DNA of 64,000 nt, taken from contig WSXZ01000006.1 of the NCBI GenBank assembly GCA_009773555.1, positions 1 through 64,000 on the forward strand, written 5' to 3'. Shown here piece after piece: positions 48,119-55,850 of the stretch (position 1 is the stretch's first letter; each line of letters opens with the position of its first letter). Both the position numbers and the translations under genes were made by a program. The DNA is from Methylocystaceae bacterium. GTDB taxonomy: Bacteria; Pseudomonadota; Alphaproteobacteria; Rhizobiales; Beijerinckiaceae. The notes under the pieces were generated by a model that worked only from the letters and a program-made list of their open reading frames with translations, had not been told where the DNA came from and did not search any database.

Positions 48119-48163
48119 TCCGCTTGGCGGCGTCGGGTCCGCGCCCCTATAAACGAGCGCTCC

Positions 48164-48252
48164 GCGGGCGTGGCGAAACTGGTAGACGCAACGGACTTAA
48201 AATCCGTAGGGCCGAAAGGCCTGTGCCGGTTCGATTCCGGCCGCCCGCACCA
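48164..48252 (+). tRNA. tRNA-Leu (anticodon TAA)
   Basis: 89 bases with a long variable arm (class II). Acceptor GCGGGCG/CGCCCGC, anticodon stem ACGGA/TCCGT, loop CTTAAAA giving TAA (reads UUA), variable hairpin GGGCC-GAAA-GGCCT, T-loop GTTCGATTC, encoded CCA. It marks the left edge of an accessory-looking patch. I saw no downstream copy of its 3' end. Confidence 0.96.
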
Positions 48253-48372
48253 TTTTCTCCGACTGGTCCCATCGTGTTGTGCTCCGGTGGCTCTGCCCTG
48301 GTCGCTTTGGCGATCTATTTCGCCGGGGAAAGCGCGTTCTTCGCGCTGAGACTCGACTTACCGGAGAGCCGT

Positions 48373-48696
48373 ATGTCCACATTTAAGGTTGAGAACAAGT
48401 TCAGAGGCCTGATCTTTTTTGCATTGGTCGCCTCGGTTTCGGGGTTGACCCTTTACGCGACGCCTACGGCCGCCAAAGCGCAGCAGCTCGCCTTCATGCA
48501 TGAACCATCCGAAGATTGGTATGGGCGGTCAGGCGGCGTTGACGGCCATCACCAGCGTGGCGGATGCTTTGTAACGACGTCGCCCACGAACCATACGCGC
48601 GGCATCCGGCATTGGCGCTACCCGTGCCCCCACCACCAGCGCAAGCATCTCAATCCCTACCACCCTCCGCATCACCGGCTCCATCCCCACCATTGA
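48373..48696 (+). CDS. Small secreted His-rich protein, unknown
   Basis: 107 residues. Signal peptide (GLIFFALVASVSGLTLYATPTAAKA, cleavage near AKAQQ), then a short mature chain rich in His, Pro and Arg, ending in HHQRKHLNPYHPPHHRLHPHH. GGAG precedes the ATG. The His cluster suggests periplasmic metal binding, by composition only. I recognise no family. It follows tRNA-Leu by 120 bases. Confidence 0.65.
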   Translation: MSTFKVENKFRGLIFFALVASVSGLTLYATPTAAKAQQLAFMHEPSEDWYGRSGGVDGHHQRGGCFVTTSPTNHTRGIRHWRYPCPHHQRKHLNPYHPPHHRLHPHH

Positions 48697-48878
48697 GGCG
48701 CATAGCCGAAGAAAAAGCTCCGCAAGGCATGGTCTCCATGCGGGGCCGCATGGAGCCTTCAAGGCAGGATGACTGAATTCGGCGTGAGCGCGTCGACCCG
48801 CACAGGCTTCAAACAACGGTGTCGCTGGTCCGCAACTTGCTATCGCCTGTCTATGTTGATCTCTTGAAGGCGATCACG

Positions 48879-49223
48879 ATGGCGTTCACCGCGATCTGTA
48901 ACACCGGCGCCGTGAGCGAAGGCGGCATGGGCCTCTTTCACGCGGGCAAAAAGAGCGTGCTTCTGGTCTGGCCGAGCGGCGGCGAACTCAAGGCCTATCG
49001 CGGGCGCTGTCCGCATGCGGACATGCCGTTGAGCGAGGCGACCTTCAACGGCCAGACCGTCACCTGTCCGCACCACCAATGGGGGTTCGACAGCACAAGC
49101 GGCAAATGCGTGACGCATCTCGTCCGCAATGCGCTCCACTCCTATGCGCTTCGCGTGGAGGGCGACGAAATTCATGTCGATGTCGGACCGGTCAAGCCCG
49201 CGCGCACGCATTCGCCGGCGTAA
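48879..49223 (+). CDS. Rieske [2Fe-2S] protein, first of two
   Basis: 114 residues, a single ferredoxin-type Rieske domain. Cluster ligands are CPHADMPL and CPHHQWGFD, separated by about 17 residues. No membrane helix and no oxygenase domain. Start at ATG 48879 with AAGG upstream; the longer frame from TTG 48819 is less likely. It probably carries electrons to an oxygenase or other partner not evident here. A second Rieske protein lies 2 kb away on the other strand. Confidence 0.88.
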   Translation: MAFTAICNTGAVSEGGMGLFHAGKKSVLLVWPSGGELKAYRGRCPHADMPLSEATFNGQTVTCPHHQWGFDSTSGKCVTHLVRNALHSYALRVEGDEIHVDVGPVKPARTHSPA

Positions 49224-49335
49224 TTGCGAACTGCAGTCGCGCGTACAGACTTGTAGGGCCGCGAGGCCCGCGCCCGTTAGACTCCCGCGCGCGGCCAGCG
49301 AGCGGGCGCAGCTTCGCGCCCTGCCCGCGCCGGAT

Positions 49336-49977
49336 TTACGCAGCCTTTTTTTGCAGCTCGGAAATATAGGCCGTAGCCTTTTCGACCAGCGCGGCGATCC
49401 GCTTCTGCAAGACTGGCAGATAGTCCTTGCCCTTGAGAAGGACTGACTGCAGCTCGCTGATAGCCTTTGTCGTCAGCGGATGCGTCTTCAACTTCGTCCA
49501 CTCGGCCCGCAGATCGAGATTCGCCAGCCAGGCGAGCGTCTTCTCGGTCAGCGGATGCGCCTTCACCGCCTCGACCTTGGCCTGAAGATCAATCGTCGAA
49601 AGATAGGCCAGCGCCGCCTTCGACCCTTCCTCGGCATGCTTGCGCGCGACGGGGAGAAGTTCGACGAATTTCGTGGCGCCGCGCTTCGTTTCGCGCAGGG
49701 CGGCCTCCGTCAGAACATTGGCCTTCAGCAGGGCGTAGAGTCTGGCGTTCAGCTTGCGCAGCTCGCCTTCGAGCCGCAGGATCGTAAACTCCTGCTGCCT
49801 AAGCTGGTTGACGGCGCCCTCATGCAGCGAATTGACGCGCTGCAGCTCCGTCCTGGCGCGTTGCAGCTCGGCGTCGAGCTGATTCACATGATCCCTGATG
49901 GAGTCGACCATCGGGAAAGAAAACTTGCCGGCCTCGAGGTCGGCCAGTGCGCGTTCGCCTTCCGTGTTCGTAGCCAT
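49336..49977 (-). CDS. Coiled-coil protein with HPLT repeats, unknown
   Basis: 213 residues, almost wholly helical. Residues about 28-85 form a coiled coil rich in Leu, Gln and Arg (QLDAELQRARTELQRV, QEFTILRLEGELRKLNARL). The C-terminal half has two imperfect repeats around KAHPLTEKTLAWL and KTHPLTTKAISEL. Start at ATG 49977 (MATNTEGERAL). Family not recognised; phasin- or scaffold-like in composition. Last gene of a minus-strand run after the 250-residue protein and the second Rieske gene, though a 120-base gap precedes it. Confidence 0.75.
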   Translation of the reverse strand: MATNTEGERALADLEAGKFSFPMVDSIRDHVNQLDAELQRARTELQRVNSLHEGAVNQLRQQEFTILRLEGELRKLNARLYALLKANVLTEAALRETKRGATKFVELLPVARKHAEEGSKAALAYLSTIDLQAKVEAVKAHPLTEKTLAWLANLDLRAEWTKLKTHPLTTKAISELQSVLLKGKDYLPVLQKRIAALVEKATAYISELQKKAA

Positions 49978-50097
49978 GCTCACTCCTCTCGCTCCGTTCA
50001 AATGACCATCGGCGGCCGATGGTTAAGACTTCGTTTCGCCCGGCGAAAACATCGGCAGTTTTTACAATGGCGCATCGTCGCGGCGCTCTGGCGCGGC

Positions 50098-50850
50098 CTA
50101 CACCCGCCGCGACAGCGAACGCAGGAACCCCTGCATCTCGTCCGTGAGATCGGTCTCGATCGCCGGGGCCATCTTCAGCAGCATATTGGCGATGAAGGCC
50201 TGATCGTTGCGCGTTTCGGCGAGGCATTCCTGCAATTCCGGCACGCTGTCCTCGATATGGGCCATGAAGGCGACGCCCTTTTCCAGGGTCTCGGACCATT
50301 TCGCCCGAGTCCACAACGCCAGCGGATAGACGATCTCGTTCACGAAATTCGATTTGCGCGCCTTTTCGAAGAAGCGCAGGCCGGCGTTCCAGTTCTCTCG
50401 CGCGCGCATGGGCGGCGGCGGGATGTCGCCCGCGAGCATTTTCTGCGCGGCCTGCCCGACATGATCTTCGAGGCTCATCGGCGAGGCGATGGGCGAACGG
50501 AAACTCCACAGCGCCGTCGAACCTGGAAACTCCTGGCCGAGCTGCTCGCTGAGCGCCGCGTCGACCTTTTCAACCGCGGCCTTGTCGCCTTTCAGCGCCG
50601 CGGCCATGCAGAAGGCGAAGAGCGCGTCTCCCCCATAATTCACCGCCGCCGCGCCTTTGATCTGCTGCGGCGTCAGCTTTGGCGTCGCGCCGTCGGCGGG
50701 GACCTCGACGTCGCCCGCGCGCAGCGCCGTAATGAAACTCGTGATCTCGAGCCACGGCACGTAATTCGCGATGAAAGCGTCGGGATCGACATGCACGATC
50801 GCGAGATTGAGCGGTTGCTTTCGTTTTTGCAGTTCCGCCATATCGGTCAT
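50098..50850 (-). CDS. Conserved hypothetical protein, 250 residues
   Basis: Soluble, helical protein with no motif I can name. Notable stretches are IVHVDPDAFIANYVPWLEITSFITALR near the N-terminus, YGGDALFAFCMAAALKGDKAAVEKVDAAL, and PLALWTRAKWSETLEKGVAFMAHIEDSVPELQECL. It follows the second Rieske gene by only 10 bases, so the two are surely co-transcribed and may act together. Confidence 0.78.
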   Translation of the reverse strand: MTDMAELQKRKQPLNLAIVHVDPDAFIANYVPWLEITSFITALRAGDVEVPADGATPKLTPQQIKGAAAVNYGGDALFAFCMAAALKGDKAAVEKVDAALSEQLGQEFPGSTALWSFRSPIASPMSLEDHVGQAAQKMLAGDIPPPPMRARENWNAGLRFFEKARKSNFVNEIVYPLALWTRAKWSETLEKGVAFMAHIEDSVPELQECLAETRNDQAFIANMLLKMAPAIETDLTDEMQGFLRSLSRRV

Positions 50851-50860
50851 AGAGCGCCTT

Positions 50861-51232
50861 TCATTCTTCGGCGAGCAGCACGCCGGTGAGGCAGACGTCG
50901 CCCTCGTCGACGACGAGTTTGATCGGCGTCAGCCGTTGGCCCTGACAGGGGCCGATGAAGCAGTGGCCGGTGTCGATGTCGAACTGCGCATGATGCCTGC
51001 CGCATTCGAGAAAATTGCCTTCCTCGTCCATGAACTGGCCGGGATTGACGTCGAGCCGCTCGCCTTCATGCGGGCAGGCGTTCTCAAAGCCATAGAAGTT
51101 GTTGCCCTTGCGCGTGATCAGGATCGGATAGGGGGCGGCGTCGCCGCTCGCCTCGGCGCGCATCAGGACGAATCCCGTCGCCTCGGAGTCCTCGATCTCG
51201 TCTGTCCGACAAATCACATAGAGTTCGTCCAT
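50861..51232 (-). CDS. Rieske [2Fe-2S] protein, second of two
   Basis: 123 residues. Cluster motifs CPHEGERLD and CGRHHAQFDIDTG, with a longer inter-motif loop (about 21 residues, LDVNPGQFMDEEGNFLE) than the first Rieske protein. Single domain, no membrane anchor. First gene of a minus-strand unit with the 250-residue protein. Likely a soluble electron carrier; partner unknown. Confidence 0.88.
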   Translation of the reverse strand: MDELYVICRTDEIEDSEATGFVLMRAEASGDAAPYPILITRKGNNFYGFENACPHEGERLDVNPGQFMDEEGNFLECGRHHAQFDIDTGHCFIGPCQGQRLTPIKLVVDEGDVCLTGVLLAEE

Positions 51233-51326
51233 CGGCTCACCTTTCGGACAAAGTCGCGCGCCACGCCGGCGCCAGGCGCCCTTGCCCGTTCCTGTAGCAA
51301 TCGACGAGCCAGACGCGACTTGACGA

Positions 51327-51344
51327 TATAGTCAATTCACTATA
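51327..51344. promoter_or_regulatory. Palindromic operator before the XRE gene
   Basis: A perfect inverted repeat TATAGT-N6-ACTATA, AT-rich in a GC-rich region, about 50 bases before the XRE start. Its core CAATTC is nearly symmetrical. It has the size and position of an autoregulatory operator for an HTH antitoxin. Binding is inferred. Confidence 0.55.
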
Positions 51345-51396
51345 GCTCACGCAGACCGGCGCGAACTGGGCGTCAAACACATTTCCCGAACCCGAA

Positions 51397-51687
51397 ATGA
51401 CCGAAGACTCTCCCGCCGCCAAAGCGGCGCCCGACGACCACCTCCTCAAGGCGCAGCTCGTTCGCAAGATCGAAGCGCTGCTCAAGGAGCGCGGGTTGAA
51501 GCAGGTGCAAGCCGCGCAACTCTTCGGCGTCAAGCAGCCGGACGTGTCGAAGCTTCTGCACGGCGATTTCCGGCAGTTTTCGCTGGAACGGCTCATGCGA
51601 TTTCTCGTCGCCTTGGGGCAGGACGTCGAGATCGTCGTGAAGCCGCATCATGAGACGGCCAAATCCGCGACGCTGAGCATCGCGTGA
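51397..51687 (+). CDS. XRE-family HTH regulator (HigA-like antitoxin)
   Basis: 96 residues. The helix-turn-helix reads KQVQAAQLFGVKQPDVSKLLHGDFRQFSLERLMRFLVALGQDVEIVVKP, the pattern of HigA-type XRE antitoxins. Usually a RelE/HigB-type toxin gene lies just upstream on the same strand; here the upstream 160 bases hold only a palindrome and no toxin ORF. It is therefore an orphan antitoxin or a regulator, possibly of itself. It ends 22 bases before shc, so it may be co-transcribed with it. Confidence 0.88.
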   Translation: MTEDSPAAKAAPDDHLLKAQLVRKIEALLKERGLKQVQAAQLFGVKQPDVSKLLHGDFRQFSLERLMRFLVALGQDVEIVVKPHHETAKSATLSIA

Positions 51688-51709
51688 CCGCACATACAAA
51701 GGAATTGCA

Positions 51710-53683
51710 ATGAACGTCGCCGCGCGTATTGACGCTAATTTCGCCGCCGTTTCCAACGAGGCTTTGGAGACGAGCATTCAGAACGCCAAGCGCGCGCTTC
51801 TGTCGCTTGGCAAAGGCGATGGACATTTCTGCTTCGAGCTCGAAGCCGACACCAGCCTCTCGGCTGAATATGTGCTGATGCGCCATTTCCGCGCCGAGCC
51901 CGTCGACGCCGAACTCGAGCGCAAGATCGCCGTTTATCTGCGCCGCTGTCAGGGCGATCACGGCGGTTGGCCGCTTTATCAAAACGGGCCTTTCCACATC
52001 AGCACCAGCGTCAAGGCGTATTTCGCGCTCAAGATGATCGGCGACGACATCGACGCGCCGCACATGACGCGTGCGCGCGCGGCGATCCTCGCCTATGGCG
52101 GCGCGGCCAAGAGCAATGTGTTTACGCGCGCGCTGCTGGCGCTTTACGGCGAAATTCCGTGGCGCGGCGTGCCGGTGATGCCGGTCGAAATCATGCTGCT
52201 GCCGAAGTGGTTTCCCTTCCACCTCGACAAGATTTCCTATTGGGGCCGCACCGTTCTTGTGCCGATGCTGGTGCTGATGACGAAAAAGCCGCGGGCCAAG
52301 AACCCGAGGAACATTCACATCGCCGAACTCTTCACGACGCCGCCGGAAGAGGTGAAGGTGTGGCCCAAGGGCGAACACCAGACCTGGCCCTGGGCGAATA
52401 TTTTCGGGAAGATCGACAAGCTTCTGCGTTTGATTGAACCGCACATGCCCAACGGCCCGCGCGAGCGCTCGATCGAACTTGCCATGACATGGACGACCGA
52501 GCGTCTCAATGGCGTCGACGGACTGGGCGGCATCTTTCCGTCCATGGTCAACAGCCTGCTGATGTACGACGTGCTCGGCGTGCCGGACGCCGACGGGCGT
52601 AAGAAACAGGCGCGTGAGGCCATCGAACGGCTGCTCGTCGTGCATGATGCGGAAATCTATTGTCAGCCCTGCGTTTCGCCGGTGTGGGACACCTGTCTGA
52701 CGGCGCACACGCTGCTTGAGACCGGCGACGAAGACGCGCGCGAACAGGCGCGCCAGGCCTGCGATTGGCTCGCGCCCTTGCAGGTGCTCGACGTCAAGGG
52801 CGACTGGGCGGCGCAGCGGCCCGACGTTCGGCCCGGCGGCTGGGCGTTTCAATACGCCAACGCCTATTACCCGGACGTCGACGATACGGCCGTCGTCGTG
52901 ACGGCGATGGATCGCCTCACGGCGAATGACGCGTCCCGTCCCTATGACGAACGCATTGCCCGCGCCAAGGAATGGATCGTCGGCATGCAGTCGAAGAACG
53001 GCGGCTGGGGCGCCTTCGACGCCGACAACACATGCCATTATCTGAATCACATCCCCTTCGCGGATCATGGCGCGCTGCTCGATCCGCCGACGGCGGACGT
53101 CTCCGCGCGCTGTGTGTCGATGCTGGCGCAACTCGGCGATACGATCGACTCGAGCGAATGTCTCAAGCGCGGCGTCGATTACCTGCTCAAAGAACAGGAA
53201 AAGGACGGCAGCTGGTTCGGCCGCTGGGGCGCGAATTACATCTACGGGACCTGGTCGACGCTGTGCGCGCTCAACGCCGTCGGCCTGCCGCATGGCCATG
53301 ACGCTTACCGTCGCGCCGTCGCCTGGCTCGTGGCGATCCAGAACGAAGATGGCGGCTGGGGCGAAGACCTCGCGAGCTACAAGCTCGATTACAAGGCCTA
53401 TGAAAAATCGCCCTCGACCGCTTCGCAAACCGCCTGGGCGCTGCTCGCGCTGATGGCCTCGGGCGACGTCGACCATCCGGCCGTGGCAAAGGGAATCGCC
53501 TATCTGCAATCGACGCAGAACGACGCCGGCCTATGGAACGAGGCGCGTTTCACCGCGACGGGTTTTCCACGCGTCTTCTATCTGCGCTATCATGGCTACG
53601 GAAAATTTTTCCCGCTCTGGGCGCTCGCGCGCTATCGCAATATGAGGCGCGCCAACAGCAAGCGCGTGCAGGTCGGGCTCTAA
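51710..53683 (+). CDS. shc: Squalene-hopene cyclase
   Basis: 657 residues, full length. The acid motif DVDDTAVV is at residues 389-396 (DxDDTA, protonates squalene). QW repeats are visible at QGDHGGWPLY, QSKNGGWGAFD, QEKDGSWFGRWG, QNEDGGWGED and QNDAGLWNEARF. A membrane-monotopic enzyme that cyclises squalene to hopene and hopanol. It heads a shc-hpnG run on the plus strand, with hpnH convergent, about 26 kb from hpnB-C-D-E. Confidence 0.96.
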   Translation: MNVAARIDANFAAVSNEALETSIQNAKRALLSLGKGDGHFCFELEADTSLSAEYVLMRHFRAEPVDAELERKIAVYLRRCQGDHGGWPLYQNGPFHISTSVKAYFALKMIGDDIDAPHMTRARAAILAYGGAAKSNVFTRALLALYGEIPWRGVPVMPVEIMLLPKWFPFHLDKISYWGRTVLVPMLVLMTKKPRAKNPRNIHIAELFTTPPEEVKVWPKGEHQTWPWANIFGKIDKLLRLIEPHMPNGPRERSIELAMTWTTERLNGVDGLGGIFPSMVNSLLMYDVLGVPDADGRKKQAREAIERLLVVHDAEIYCQPCVSPVWDTCLTAHTLLETGDEDAREQARQACDWLAPLQVLDVKGDWAAQRPDVRPGGWAFQYANAYYPDVDDTAVVVTAMDRLTANDASRPYDERIARAKEWIVGMQSKNGGWGAFDADNTCHYLNHIPFADHGALLDPPTADVSARCVSMLAQLGDTIDSSECLKRGVDYLLKEQEKDGSWFGRWGANYIYGTWSTLCALNAVGLPHGHDAYRRAVAWLVAIQNEDGGWGEDLASYKLDYKAYEKSPSTASQTAWALLALMASGDVDHPAVAKGIAYLQSTQNDAGLWNEARFTATGFPRVFYLRYHGYGKFFPLWALARYRNMRRANSKRVQVGL

Positions 53684-53726
53684 AACTTCTTTCAATGAAG
53701 CTGATACGGCCTCGGCCGGAGGAGCA

Positions 53727-54433
53727 ATGGCGCGCGCGACAGGCCGTAGAAAGACCGCCGAACTGAGCGCCCTCGCGCCGATTCTCGTCATCGTCGGCAT
53801 GAAGCGCGAAGCCGCCTGCGCCGCCGGCGACGGCGTCACGACGCTGTGCAGCGGCGCGAATGTCGGGTTGGCGGCACTGATTTTTCCGCCGTCGTCAGCT
53901 TCGGCCTCGCGGGCGGACTGGATTACGCGCTGCGGCCCGGCCATGTCGTCGTGGCCGACGCCATCGTCGGGGGCGACGCGCGGCGCGACACCCATTCGCG
54001 GCTCTCGTCAGTGCTGATGAAAGGCGCGGCCGCAGCCGGCTGCAAGGTGGCGCCGGGGACCATCATCGGCGTCGACCAGCCGGCGATGCATCCAGCCGCC
54101 AAGGCGGCGCTGCGCGAAGGCGCGCAGGCGGTGGCGGTCGACATGGAATCGCATCTTGCCGAAGAATTCGCGCGGCGGCGCGACATCCCTTTCGTCGCGC
54201 TGCGCGCGATCAGCGATCCCGCGGCGCGCGCGCTGCCGCCCCTCGTCGCCAAAGCGCTGACGCCTGAAGGCGACATTCACGCGCTCGGCGTCGCCCGCGA
54301 GCTGATCCGCGGGCCGCATCAACTTGGCGGCATGATTCGGGCGGGCCTCGATTCCCGCGCCGCCTTCGTCTCGCTAAGCCGCTGTGGACCGTTGCTCGGC
54401 CCGCTGCTGCGCCTCGTGCTCGCGGATCTCTGA
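53727..54433 (+). pseudogene. hpnG: Adenosylhopane nucleosidase HpnG, frameshifted
   Basis: Two frames make one nucleoside-phosphorylase-like protein. From ATG 53727 (GGAGGAGCA upstream) frame one reads ILVIVGMKREAACAA and LCSGANVG, then diverges. From about 53882 another frame reads DFSAVVSFGLAGGLDYALRPGHVVVADAIVGGD, VAVDMESHLAEEFA and FVALRAISDPA, ending at 54433. A shift, probably with a small deletion, lies between about 53860 and 53882. HpnG removes adenine from adenosylhopane to give ribosylhopane. The 3' end overlaps hpnH on the other strand by 60 bases. Confidence 0.82.
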
Positions 54434-55525
54434 AAGCCTGGCGATATTTTCGTCATAGACATATTCGGCCGGGCGCTGATTCTCCAGCGAGACGTCCGGC
54501 GCCATCGGCCCCTCGGTGCGCACACCAAAGAGCGCGACGGCGGCCGCCCGCCAGGGCCGGCGAACCGAATCGGCGACGGCGGTCGCCTCAAAGCCGGAAT
54601 GCACCATGCAGTCGGCGCATTTCTCGTAATTGCCGACGCCGTAAGCGTCCCAATCAGTCTCCTCCATCAGCTGCTTGAACGTCGGCACATAGCCTTCGCC
54701 GAGCAGATAGCAGGGTCGCTGCCAGCCAAACACCGTGCGCAGCGGCATCCCCCAGGGGGTGCAGCGATAGCTCACATTGCCGGCCAAAAAATTCATGAAC
54801 AGCGTCGACTGGGTGAGGCCCCAGGCTTTCCCGCCCCGGCCGCGACGCAGAATGGCGCGGAACAATTCCTTGGTGCGGGTGCGATTGAGGAAATGAGTCT
54901 GATCCGGCGCCCGCTCATAAGCGTAACCCGGCGAAAGCGTCATCCCGTCGACGCCGAGCGCCGTCGTCGCGTCGAGGAATTCCGCGACGCGCTCGGGATC
55001 GGCGTCGGAAAAGAAGGTGCTGTTGGTGGTGACGCGGAAACCCTTGGACTTGGCGAGTTTGAGCGCCTCGACGGCGCGCTCGTAGACCCCGTCCTGGCAG
55101 ACCGCGCGGTCGTGCATCTCCTTGTCGCCATCGAGATGGATCGACCAGGTGAAATAGGGGCTCGGCTTGAAGTGGTCGATCTTCTTGGCGAGCAGCAGCG
55201 CATTGGTGCAGACGATCGCGAATTTACGCCGAGCGACGATGCCTTCGACGATCTGCGGAAGATCCTTGTGCAGAAGCGGCTCGCCGCCGGCGACCACCAC
55301 GACGGGCGCGCCGCATTCGTCCACCGAGCGCAGCGCGTCCTCGACCGAAAGCCGCTTGTTCAGGATATGATCGGGATAGTCGATCTTGCCGCAGCCGGCG
55401 CAGGCCAGATTGCAGCGGAACAGCGGCTCCATCATGAGCACGAGCGGATAGCGCCGCACGCCCAAGAGGTGCTGCTTGACGAGATAGGCGCCGATTTTTG
55501 CGATATAGCGGAACGGAATGGCCAC
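54374..55525 (-). CDS. hpnH: Adenosyl-hopene transferase HpnH (radical SAM)
   Basis: 383 residues. Radical SAM cluster CNLACAGC with Cys38, Cys42 and Cys45, followed by VVVVAGGEPLLHKDLPQI and WSIHLDGDKEMHDRAV. A C-terminal Cys-rich segment (NYEKCADCMVHSGFEATAV) and a DUF3463-like tail are typical of HpnH. It joins the 5'-deoxyadenosyl group to hopene, the first step of side-chain extension. Convergent with hpnG. Confidence 0.95.
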   Translation of the reverse strand: MAIPFRYIAKIGAYLVKQHLLGVRRYPLVLMMEPLFRCNLACAGCGKIDYPDHILNKRLSVEDALRSVDECGAPVVVVAGGEPLLHKDLPQIVEGIVARRKFAIVCTNALLLAKKIDHFKPSPYFTWSIHLDGDKEMHDRAVCQDGVYERAVEALKLAKSKGFRVTTNSTFFSDADPERVAEFLDATTALGVDGMTLSPGYAYERAPDQTHFLNRTRTKELFRAILRRGRGGKAWGLTQSTLFMNFLAGNVSYRCTPWGMPLRTVFGWQRPCYLLGEGYVPTFKQLMEETDWDAYGVGNYEKCADCMVHSGFEATAVADSVRRPWRAAAVALFGVRTEGPMAPDVSLENQRPAEYVYDENIARLSEIREHEAQQRAEQRSTAA

Positions 55526-55850
55526 GGCTGACCCCTTGATGACTTGACGGGTTCAAGGCCCGTCAGTGCGAGTCGCGGCCGAACGGCCCAGCCGCAGACA
55601 ATAATCTCGCCGTCTAGCACGAATCGTTCGGGAAGGGGAAGCGGGGCGCCGCGCCGCACCAACCCAGGTCCGATAAGCGGCGCGCATCCACCGGGAGCGC
55701 CGCCGACGCGCTGCGCCGCAGCGTCGGCCCGCCCTTGCGCCGGAGCGCAAATCCGTCTCAATTCGCCGGCAACGTCACCAACCCGACATAGTCTTCCAAG
55801 GGAGCGGACATGCGCAGCCGGCTGGTTCCAGCGTCGAGAGCGTCCGCGCG
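55526..55850. other. Intergenic region, nothing recognised
   Basis: About 325 bases between hpnH (minus) and the large membrane protein gene (plus), which should carry both promoters. I find no RNA gene, repeat or credible small ORF. Confidence 0.5.

Noticed and set aside
51237-51396. Toxin gene paired with the XRE antitoxin
   Set aside because: No plus-strand ORF exists in the 160 bases upstream; the minus-strand frame there has no toxin motif.
51593-53509. A 638-residue minus-strand open frame opposite shc
   Set aside because: Antisense shadow of squalene-hopene cyclase, Arg/His-rich composition and no recognisable motif.
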